Source: JAGLTN01 sp023135255
GTDB lineage: Bacteria > Planctomycetota > Phycisphaerae > Sedimentisphaerales > Anaerobacaceae
Reading direction: 5' to 3'
DNA length: 38,039 nt
Assembly: GCA_030639495.1 (NCBI GenBank)
Contig: DAOWCP010000009.1
Coordinates: 1-38,039, forward strand
The position numbers were made by a program, and so were the translations under genes. This document shows, one piece after another, positions 14,857-21,756 of this stretch. Position 1 is the first letter of the stretch; every line of letters starts with the position of its first letter. Below the pieces are notes generated by a model, which was not told the DNA's origin, made no database searches, and saw only the letters and a program-made list of their open reading frames with translations.

Positions 14857-17800
14857 TTAGGGCTTGGTGAATGCTATTGATGTTTGTAAAGAATATGCAC
14901 AGGTACATCCTGAGCTTGATTCGGGTATTAGGATCAGTCCGCCCGCTGGAATTATATTAACCCAACAGCCTGGTCTGCTTACCTGAGTGAGTTTTGTCTG
15001 TGTGTCGGTTTTTAAATCTCGCATCTGAGGCTGATGTCCTCTGAAGAAAAGCTGTGCTTCTGAGCCGGTAATTGTTCCACAGCCATGTCCCTGCCTGGTA
15101 AAGCTCCAGTCGGGTATCTGTTTGCCGTTATCAAGATTAAATGCGTAAGGCATAAGATAAACTTTGCCAGCGATTACAGAAGGCCTCTGCCACTGTTCGC
15201 CGTGTGTTCCGCCGATATCTTTGCCTTTAAAACTATTATGCCATTTAACATTGCCGTTAGTTATGTTCAGGCCGTATAAGCCGTAGTGAACGTCTTTCTC
15301 GATATTATAAGAGCCTGTCATAAGCAGGATATCTTTTGCTCTGACCATGAAAATCTGGTGCTGATAAGGAAGTTTGAATTCTTTTTCCCAGTTTTTTTTG
15401 CCGGTAGTTCTGTCAAGGCAAACTATGAAAGTATCTTTCTCGCAGAATTTATGGCTGCTGATTCTTCCATCAGCATCGTTTATTATCTCTGGATTTCTGC
15501 ATTCGATGAAGTAAATACATTTTTTGTCAGCAACGATGGTTGAGTTTTGTATTGCGCCTGATTTATAGTTCCACAAAGGTTTGCCGTTGGTTCTATCGAT
15601 TGCAAAGAGAAAATCGCTCAATGTTTTTTCGCGGAAGTCACCTTCTATCTGACCGACAGTAGAATTGCCAAAGCCGAAAGTAGTAAAAGCTGCGGTTGGT
15701 TTCTGACCGCTGCCGAAAAGCAGATTCTCATCGGTAGCGATGTAACCCCAGCAGCTTTTCTGTCCATCTATTATTCGAGGAACATCAAAAACTTTTTCCT
15801 TGTTTCCATCAGCAACATTTAAAGCCCAACACATGTCGTTGTTAGCGATATAAATAACATCGTCAGCTACGCACATATTGCCGCAGTCGTTCATCATACC
15901 AAGCCTTCTTGAGCCCGGCACTTCAACTTCCCACAGGTTTGTGCCGTTATAAGCATCAGTTGTGATAATACGATTGTCACCATAGATAAATAGTCTGCCG
16001 TTTTTAAATAAAGGCCCCATCGTTCTGTGGTGACGGTCTATCATTTTTCGAGGGCCTGGTTTACCGAACCATTGAATCGTCATTTTGTTATCTATGTTTG
16101 ATTCCTGGCTTGAGTCTGTATTGGATATGTCAGCGTATAAATGTGTCCATTGACCGGTGCCCTCAAGTTCATCTCGATTGTATAGGCCGACGATCATATC
16201 ATTATCTTTTTCTACCTGCCAGCCATTCAGATTTTGTCCCCATTGTCTAATATACTCTTCGTATTTATTTTCAGCTTTTGATAACAGCATGATTTTTCCG
16301 CCTGCGGGCCTTGCGATATTTGCAACCTGCTCTGCGGTAAAGCTGCTTTTTTCAGCGGTTAATCCTGTCTGTGATAAAATAAGATTTGCGAAATATTTGC
16401 GGTAAGGCAGGCTTTGACTTTCTATATGGTGAACTGAAATTCTGCTGCCGTAAACGCTGGCTTTTCGTAATAAGTTTTGTAGCTTTGCTGCTTTTTTTGC
16501 GTCCTTTTCAACAACAATTATTGAAAGATCACTTTGCTGAACAAGGCTGCAAGCGAGTCTGCAATCTTGGGCATCAAGAATCAGGCAATAGCCTTTCTGG
16601 CATCCGCTTTTTTCAATTATGTAATCAGCTAATTTTTTGTAGTAGTTTGTTTTTTTGTCCTTAGGGTAGGGGGCATTTTTCTGCTGAGCTATTAGAGTTG
16701 GATTTTTGGATGTTTTTTTAGTAAAGCAATAAATATTGGCCTTATCTGTGCTGATATAAAGTTTGCTGTCACTTACCGCCAGACCATAAGCTTTGCCGGC
16801 AATATTTGCCGTCCATATATTTTCACCCGTATCAGAGTCATAAGCGAATACCTTGTTTTCACCGCCGGCAAGAATAACCTTACCAGCCATTATCAGGCTG
16901 AAGTACCCCTTACATTCTACCTGCCATCTGAGGCATTTATTTCTTTCTGTTTTCAGTTCTAAAAGCCTGGCTTCCTGCAGTTCGGTTCTTTCTTTTTCTT
17001 TTATTTTTTCTGTTTTTGCGATCTCTCTGCTTAGCTGAAGATATCTGTCCCTATCGAGTCTGCACAGGGTATTGTTTTTCTGGATGTAGATATTGTTATT
17101 TTCAGCTAATATTCTTCTGCCGGAAGAGGTCACTATTTTTTCTCCTTTTTCCGGGTCTGCGATAGTAATCCGTCCCGATTCATCTGGGCCGTATGCAAGC
17201 ATATCATCAAGTAGTATCGCAAAACAGCTTCCATCATCCCGTTCGCCCAGTAGTTTGTTGCCGTTAGATTTGTCGAATACATAAGGCGAAGTTCTTCCTG
17301 TAGGCACGAAAAGCCTTGTTGGTGAAGCCAGCATATATCCCTGGCCGCAACAGTCGATTTGCTTTTTATATACTTGTTGCCCATTCTCAGCATCAACGCA
17401 GCAAAGATATACTCTCTGGTTGGGAAATAATCCAGCAGTAAAATATATCTTTCCTTCTTCTGCAATGATGCCGCATCGGATTGGAAACATAGAGATGATT
17501 CTTCCATTGCCGGGCAGTCTTTCGTCTTCTGCCGGGCGGTATTTCCATATCAGCTTTGCGTTTTTTGAATCAAGGCAATATACATAGCCATCGTCAGAGC
17601 CTGCATATATTTTGCCATTATAATATGTTGGTGAAATTCTGACAGGCCCTTGTGTTGTGAAGCACCATTTTTCTTTTCCATTTTTTCCGTCAAGACAATA
17701 TATGCTGTCATCTGCTGATGAGCTGAAAAATATCATTCCCTCAGCGGCAGTAACATGAAAGACCCTGTCGTATGTATTAGATGGGCTAAGCTTAGCAATG

Positions 17801-18054
17801 TTGTGCCAGTAGTCCTGCTTTGCGGGCATTTCAGGCCAAGCCGGTGCAGGTTTTAATATTGGTTTGTAAACCCACGATGGGCTCATCGGGAATTGCAAAT
17901 GCTCTTGAGAGATGCCGCTTCGTTGATTGTCGCCGCGAAAACAACTCCAGTTATCAGCTTTACTTGCGATAGGAAAAGCTGTCACTAACAATATTATTAA
18001 CAACAGGTATCCGGGTGTTTTCAAAAGATTTGCTGATGTTTTGCCTGCTGTCAT
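14857..18054 (-). CDS. Exported PQQ-type propeller protein with inserted methyltransferase-like domain
   Basis: Paralogue of the next gene in the operon, 1065 residues. A signal peptide (about 1-33) leads to WSCFRGDNQRSG, the usual opening of planctomycetal PQQ-repeat proteins. A first propeller (about 35-445) is interrupted near 335-375 by a charged, probably coiled-coil insert. A Rossmann domain (about 470-595) follows, in which the glycine motif is degenerate (LDAQDCRLA), so cofactor binding is probably lost, while the acidic strand end (VVEKDA) remains. A second propeller ends with a Cys motif of the same plan as its paralogue (RPGC then GCTCAY). It lacks the DNRLRE and malectin-like domains. 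Its ATG overlaps the stop codon of the ABC ATPase gene (ATGA), with GAAGGA just upstream inside that gene, so translation of the two is coupled. This tie between transporter and propeller is the strongest functional hint. Confidence 0.88.
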   Translation of the reverse strand: MTAGKTSANLLKTPGYLLLIILLVTAFPIASKADNWSCFRGDNQRSGISQEHLQFPMSPSWVYKPILKPAPAWPEMPAKQDYWHNIAKLSPSNTYDRVFHVTAAEGMIFFSSSADDSIYCLDGKNGKEKWCFTTQGPVRISPTYYNGKIYAGSDDGYVYCLDSKNAKLIWKYRPAEDERLPGNGRIISMFPIRCGIIAEEGKIYFTAGLFPNQRVYLCCVDAENGQQVYKKQIDCCGQGYMLASPTRLFVPTGRTSPYVFDKSNGNKLLGERDDGSCFAILLDDMLAYGPDESGRITIADPEKGEKIVTSSGRRILAENNNIYIQKNNTLCRLDRDRYLQLSREIAKTEKIKEKERTELQEARLLELKTERNKCLRWQVECKGYFSLIMAGKVILAGGENKVFAYDSDTGENIWTANIAGKAYGLAVSDSKLYISTDKANIYCFTKKTSKNPTLIAQQKNAPYPKDKKTNYYKKLADYIIEKSGCQKGYCLILDAQDCRLACSLVQQSDLSIIVVEKDAKKAAKLQNLLRKASVYGSRISVHHIESQSLPYRKYFANLILSQTGLTAEKSSFTAEQVANIARPAGGKIMLLSKAENKYEEYIRQWGQNLNGWQVEKDNDMIVGLYNRDELEGTGQWTHLYADISNTDSSQESNIDNKMTIQWFGKPGPRKMIDRHHRTMGPLFKNGRLFIYGDNRIITTDAYNGTNLWEVEVPGSRRLGMMNDCGNMCVADDVIYIANNDMCWALNVADGNKEKVFDVPRIIDGQKSCWGYIATDENLLFGSGQKPTAAFTTFGFGNSTVGQIEGDFREKTLSDFLFAIDRTNGKPLWNYKSGAIQNSTIVADKKCIYFIECRNPEIINDADGRISSHKFCEKDTFIVCLDRTTGKKNWEKEFKLPYQHQIFMVRAKDILLMTGSYNIEKDVHYGLYGLNITNGNVKWHNSFKGKDIGGTHGEQWQRPSVIAGKVYLMPYAFNLDNGKQIPDWSFTRQGHGCGTITGSEAQLFFRGHQPQMRDLKTDTQTKLTQVSRPGCWVNIIPAGGLILIPESSSGCTCAYSLQTSIAFTKP

Positions 18055-18704
18055 AAAACCATTCCTTCGTTGAGTTTTATGCTTCTGTCGGCAAAATCGA
18101 TTATCCTGCTGTCATGTGTTACTATGATAACTGCGCCATTTTTGTTTTTAAAGTCTAACAGAAAATCTATAAGGACTTTGCTGTTATCTTCATCGAGATT
18201 GCCTGTAGGTTCGTCCGCCATTATTATTGCAGGATTGTTGAACATTGCTCTGGCCATCGCAACTCGCTGACGCTCCCCGGTGCTAAGCTGGGCGGGATAG
18301 TGGTTAGCTCGATGTTCGAGATTAAATTTTTTCATTAGTTCTTTTGCTCGTTGCCAGCAATTGTCACAGCCGAGGGCAGCTGATGGTGACATTATGTTTT
18401 CAGCAACAGAGAGGTAATTTACAAGACAGAACTGCTGGAAGACAAAACCTATTTTTTTGCTTCTGAGGATACTTCTTTTGTTGACGCTTAGGCTGTAAAA
18501 ATCCTGCTCTTCTAAAAACACCTTACCTTTGTCAGGTGCTAACATCCCCGCAGCTGTTAGCAGCAGAGTGCTTTTGCCGCTTCCGCTTGGTCCGTGTATT
18601 GCGAGAAATTCACCAGGCTTTAAAGAAAGATTCGTGTCTTTCAAAGCTTCGACCTTACCATCAGGCCCATCAAAAGTTTTGCTTACATTTTTTATTTCAA
18701 GCAT
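18051..18704 (-). CDS. ABC transporter ATP-binding protein (LolD/MacB type)
   Basis: Cytoplasmic ATPase of an FtsX-type (type VII fold) ABC system, the group that includes LolCDE and MacB, which uses ATP to move periplasmic substrates or transmit force rather than simple transmembrane transport. The 217 residues contain Walker A GPSGSGKST near 39-47, Q loop FVFQQF, signature LSTGERQRVAMARA, Walker B IIMADEPTGNLD and the switch histidine in IVTHD. Note LSTGE in place of the usual LSGGE. The gene starts six bases after the permease stop with AAAGGA as ribosome site, and its stop overlaps the next start, so it sits in the middle of the operon. No substrate can be named. Confidence 0.95.
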   Translation of the reverse strand: MLEIKNVSKTFDGPDGKVEALKDTNLSLKPGEFLAIHGPSGSGKSTLLLTAAGMLAPDKGKVFLEEQDFYSLSVNKRSILRSKKIGFVFQQFCLVNYLSVAENIMSPSAALGCDNCWQRAKELMKKFNLEHRANHYPAQLSTGERQRVAMARAMFNNPAIIMADEPTGNLDEDNSKVLIDFLLDFKNKNGAVIIVTHDSRIIDFADRSIKLNEGMVL

Positions 18705-18710
18705 CAGTTA

Positions 18711-20000
18711 TTATCCTTTGTTCAGAACCTCTGCCGGGTCATGTCTACATGCACTTATTGCCGGCAGCCAGCTTGCTATCAGGCTCAAAGCTACTGCCAA
18801 TACGAAAGTTATTATTGCTGTTTTGCAATCGAAGTATTCGCCGAATAGTTTATTTGCAGAGGCGATATCAGCTTTGAGGGCAAAATATTTCCCAAACCAG
18901 ATTCCAGCTGTCAGTCCAATGATACCACCAAGGACGCCCGTTAGAAAAGCTCTTGAAACGAACAGTAAAAGTATCTGGCTGCTTTTAAACCCTATAGCGT
19001 TTAATATGCCGATCTCTTCTTTTCTCTGACTGACATTGCTGAATGCTAAAAACCATATCCATAATCCGGCTGTGGATATTATTATGATAACAAAAGTTGA
19101 GGCAAATTTTTCTCTTTGTTTGCTCAGGTTAAGCATTGTTTGCTTTTGGTTTTCAAGGGTTAGCCTGGCAGAGTGAGCGGCTTTTGTTCTTGTTTCGAGC
19201 CTTGCCAGAACTTTTTCTTTGCTGAGTTCTATTGCTTTGGTGTCGGGAAGTGCCGAAGTTACTTCTTTGCGTACAACCGAAAGATCTCCTTTAACGCACA
19301 AACACTGAAGTGCGATGATAGCATTTATTTTCCCGGTTTTATTCAGCATCTGCTGAGCTTTGTCAAGCGGGATCCATGCTGTTATATCATCTTTGTTGCC
19401 TCTTTCTGTGTAACATTTAGAGACAGTGAATTCTTCACCCATCAGTTTTACTTTATCGCCGACATTTAGTTCAAGGCTTTGACTGAGTTCATAACCAAGC
19501 ACTATCTGCCCCGTCTGTACAGGCTGAACCAGCGGGACTTTTTTGTTCTTGTGCAGGTTGGGGACTTCGCCGTGTGTGCCAACAAGGATTATTTTTCTTT
19601 TGTATTCCGGCCAGGTGATTTTCTGCTGCAATACGGGCAGTAAATGTCTGATGGAAATTATGCCGGAATTTGCGAGTTTTTCGACATATTCATAGGGCAT
19701 GTATGTGCTGCCGAAATCATCTGCGTACCAGTCGCCTATGTCCTGCTCTTTTGGCAGTATTGCAAGATTAAAGCCAAGCCTTAAAGTTGCTTTTCTCATA
19801 TCATCGTTGAGGATAGCCATCTGCTTTTGCGTCTGCTGTTGTTTTTCAGCCAGTATTGAGCCCGCTTTTATATCATTTATTTTCAAAAGTGAAGCAGCAC
19901 AGGCAAAAGCTCCAACAGCAACGGCAGCGCATAAAGCTGTCAGCAGAAAACTTGTTTTCCGGTAGAGAACTTCCTTGATAACAAACTGCCATATTTTCAT
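18711..20000 (-). CDS. FtsX/MacB-type ABC permease
   Basis: Inner-membrane permease of 429 residues with the four-helix MacB/LolC/E layout. It has one N-terminal helix (about 17-38), a large periplasmic MacB_PCD-like domain (about 40-300), then three C-terminal helices: TFVIIIISTAGLWIWFLAF, the LLLFVSRAFLTGVLGGIIGL region and the TFVLAVALSLIASWLPA region, ending with SACRHDPAEVL. EEIGILNAIGFKSSQIL before helix 3 is the classic coupling segment of FtsX proteins. It forms a dimeric transporter with the ATPase encoded immediately downstream. The gene begins 14 bases after the lipoprotein-like gene. Only one permease gene is present, so a homodimer is expected (as in MacB), but with a separate ATPase subunit (as in Lol). 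Confidence 0.93.
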   Translation of the reverse strand: MKIWQFVIKEVLYRKTSFLLTALCAAVAVGAFACAASLLKINDIKAGSILAEKQQQTQKQMAILNDDMRKATLRLGFNLAILPKEQDIGDWYADDFGSTYMPYEYVEKLANSGIISIRHLLPVLQQKITWPEYKRKIILVGTHGEVPNLHKNKKVPLVQPVQTGQIVLGYELSQSLELNVGDKVKLMGEEFTVSKCYTERGNKDDITAWIPLDKAQQMLNKTGKINAIIALQCLCVKGDLSVVRKEVTSALPDTKAIELSKEKVLARLETRTKAAHSARLTLENQKQTMLNLSKQREKFASTFVIIIISTAGLWIWFLAFSNVSQRKEEIGILNAIGFKSSQILLLFVSRAFLTGVLGGIIGLTAGIWFGKYFALKADIASANKLFGEYFDCKTAIITFVLAVALSLIASWLPAISACRHDPAEVLNKG

Positions 20001-20014
20001 TAATGAACTAACCT

Positions 20015-21115
20015 TTATTTTTTCTTTTTAGTTTTCGTTACTATTGTAACTACCCCAAGCAAAACTATTGCTGCTGCAAAAATAAATGCAACATTGATAA
20101 TGAGTTTTGAATCATTTTTTTTCATTTCCTCTTTGACATTATCAGATAACAGAACAAGCTCATATTCATCTTCTGAATTGGTATCTGTATTTGAATTGGT
20201 GTCTATATTTTGATAATTTGCGCTTGTGATACTGGTAAGCTCAGGCAGTTCGATCTCTTTTATCAAAGGTTCATCTATTACCGCATCGTCCCAGTTTGCG
20301 GAGACCAGCAAATCCGTACCTGGATTTTCAACTTTTAAAACACACGAGCAGGGCCCAGCTATGAATCTGCACGCCCGTTCAATATTGACAGGTGTTATCC
20401 CTTTGCCAACTAATGCGTAAAGTGCGATTGATCTTGCGAAAACGGGAAACGCTATAGGCCCATCAAAACTGGTTAAATCGACTTCTGTTTTCAAAAGAGA
20501 TGCGATAAAGAATTCTTCATTTTTGTTTTTGCGATCTATTTTTATTACCGAAAATTTTATATCAACGCTGTCAACCTGCATTGAAGGGTCACCTTGCGGA
20601 TCATCCTCTATGGAATTACTTGCTAATGTGATTTCTTTTTCTAATCGCCTGAGTTGCAGCTGCAATGTTTTTTCAGCAGAATCATCTTTTGCCTTATCGC
20701 CGGATTCAAGTAAAAGCCATACAGCCGCCTCTCCCATTATCAGTCTTTTGGCCATTTCCTTTCTTGCCGGGCTGTCTAAAAGTATTTCAATCGCCTCCTG
20801 GCTCAAAGGTTTTTTCCATGCGATATCACCTGTTGGAAAATAGACCGTTAGCTGAGATGGTTTATCATCCTCAACCTTAACATCGATCTTATAATTTGCA
20901 GCAGAGGGGTTGCTTTTTAGTTTCGCTATAATGTCAGCCTCTTGTGTTGTTGGATTTTCCGTGGTGTTTATTTCAACCTTGTAGATTGCACTTTGCCAGT
21001 TTTGCAATGCGTACTGAAAAACCGGTATCGTACAGCCGATTACATTCGCAGCAGCTATTGCAAAAAAACAGAAACAATATAAAACAAAATAACTTCTTTT
21101 TATAAAAGTGCCCAT
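20015..21115 (-). CDS. Unknown conserved-looking envelope protein, first gene of the ABC/propeller operon
   Basis: A 366-residue protein with an N-terminal export signal, a possible lipobox ending in Cys28 (VIGC, followed directly by TIPVFQYALQNW), a soluble domain to about 300, a low-complexity Asn/Thr/Asp/Ser linker (about 300-315) and a C-terminal transmembrane helix (about 341-360) with a KTKKKK tail. Features worth noting are FPVFARSIALYALVGKGI and a CSC pair in AGPCSCVLK, near a segment reading NPGTDLLVSANWD. Gene order suggests it is the envelope partner or substrate receptor of the permease. I have an unverified impression that CxxPVFxYALxxW proteins recur in Planctomycetes and Verrucomicrobia without a named function. 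TTAGGA precedes the ATG. Confidence 0.75.
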   Translation of the reverse strand: MGTFIKRSYFVLYCFCFFAIAAANVIGCTIPVFQYALQNWQSAIYKVEINTTENPTTQEADIIAKLKSNPSAANYKIDVKVEDDKPSQLTVYFPTGDIAWKKPLSQEAIEILLDSPARKEMAKRLIMGEAAVWLLLESGDKAKDDSAEKTLQLQLRRLEKEITLASNSIEDDPQGDPSMQVDSVDIKFSVIKIDRKNKNEEFFIASLLKTEVDLTSFDGPIAFPVFARSIALYALVGKGITPVNIERACRFIAGPCSCVLKVENPGTDLLVSANWDDAVIDEPLIKEIELPELTSITSANYQNIDTNSNTDTNSEDEYELVLLSDNVKEEMKKNDSKLIINVAFIFAAAIVLLGVVTIVTKTKKKK

Positions 21116-21146
21116 AAATCCTAACTCAAAAAAATCACAAAAGCTA

Positions 21147-21155
21147 ATTATACCA
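21147..21155 (-). promoter_or_regulatory. Extended -10 promoter of the ABC/propeller operon
   Basis: On the minus strand, TGGTATAAT ending at 21147, a perfect -10 with a TG extension. A TTGACT lies upstream at 21179-21174, but with a 21-base spacer, so the extended -10 probably dominates. Initiation near 21140 leaves a leader of about 25 bases before the ATG at 21115. Confidence 0.5.
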
Positions 21156-21230
21156 TTTAATTACATTATTTCCAGTCAAAGCTAATCTGAGCAGGGTTTA
21201 TTATTTTAAATTATACCCTTAAGGGTAATA

Positions 21231-21316
21231 AATGCCCGCGAATAAATCCGTAACTTATTATTTGTGAATTATTTACCCGCGGATAAACGGCAAAATTCAA
21301 TTGGGATCAGTATAGT
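21231..21316 (+). repeat. 86-bp dispersed structured repeat, copy 2
   Basis: Same element as 1-86 (75 of 86 identical, no gaps). Outer stem CCGCG / CGCGG is kept. Immediately left is a perfect 12-bp palindrome ACCCTTAAGGGT (21215-21226), itself preceded by TTAT, which reads like a terminal inverted partner of the GTATAGT at the right end. It lies between the two divergent promoters of the ABC/propeller operon and the sigma gene. Confidence 0.9.
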
Positions 21317-21659
21317 AGTGTAAATAATTTCGGAAACGGCCTTGTAGAAGTAGGCAAAACTGTTTGAAAACGGCTAAGAAAAATGAAGATTTTTTCTGTT
21401 TTTTTAGAAAATTTTCGGCAAAACAACAAAAAATGCTGAAATGTGATGGTAAATTACCCTTTTTGTTATATTGTTTTTTATGCACACGCCAAAGCCATTG
21501 ATACAACGATTATCGGACTTATGTGAGGTGGGTTGCATCAGATCGCTTTAATATGGGTTATTTGGTAAACACAGGGCTTATAATGCAATTTGCGATTGGT
21601 TATTTTTAAGATTTTTTTAAAGCATTTTTTACGTCAAACCGCATTTTGGGGCTGTTTTT

Positions 21660-21711
21660 TGGTATAATTAATAAAGATGCTTTAAAAAGTAAGAAAACTT
21701 ACTAAAAAAGC
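21660..21711 (+). promoter_or_regulatory. Extended -10 and leader hairpin of the sigma gene
   Basis: TGGTATAAT at 21660-21668 is an extended -10 with no clear -35. About ten bases downstream lies a nested palindrome: GCTTT (21679-21683) with AAAGC (21707-21711), and inside it AGTAAG (21688-21693), an AAAA loop and CTTACT (21698-21703). The palindrome would sit at the start of the transcript, about 45 bases before the sigma gene ATG. It could be an operator or an mRNA control structure. Confidence 0.5.
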
Positions 21712-21756
21712 GTCACATTTAGCCTTTTTGTGGCACTTATATTATAGAAAACATGT

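Larger units (their letters stand above)
21116..21756. other. Divergent intergenic region with repeat and two promoters
   Basis: A 641-base gap, the longest without an assignable gene. It contains the minus-strand promoter of the ABC/propeller operon (21147-21155), a 12-bp palindrome and repeat copy 2 (21215-21316), an AT-rich stretch (21317-21655) in which I see nothing, and the sigma-gene promoter element and leader hairpin (21660-21711). A minus-strand open frame over 21297-21506 shows no coding signs. Confidence 0.7.

Noticed and set aside
21297..21506. 69-codon minus-strand ORF in the large intergenic region
   Set aside because: Low-complexity Phe/Lys/Leu content from AT-rich DNA, no ribosome site, and it partly overlaps the repeat.
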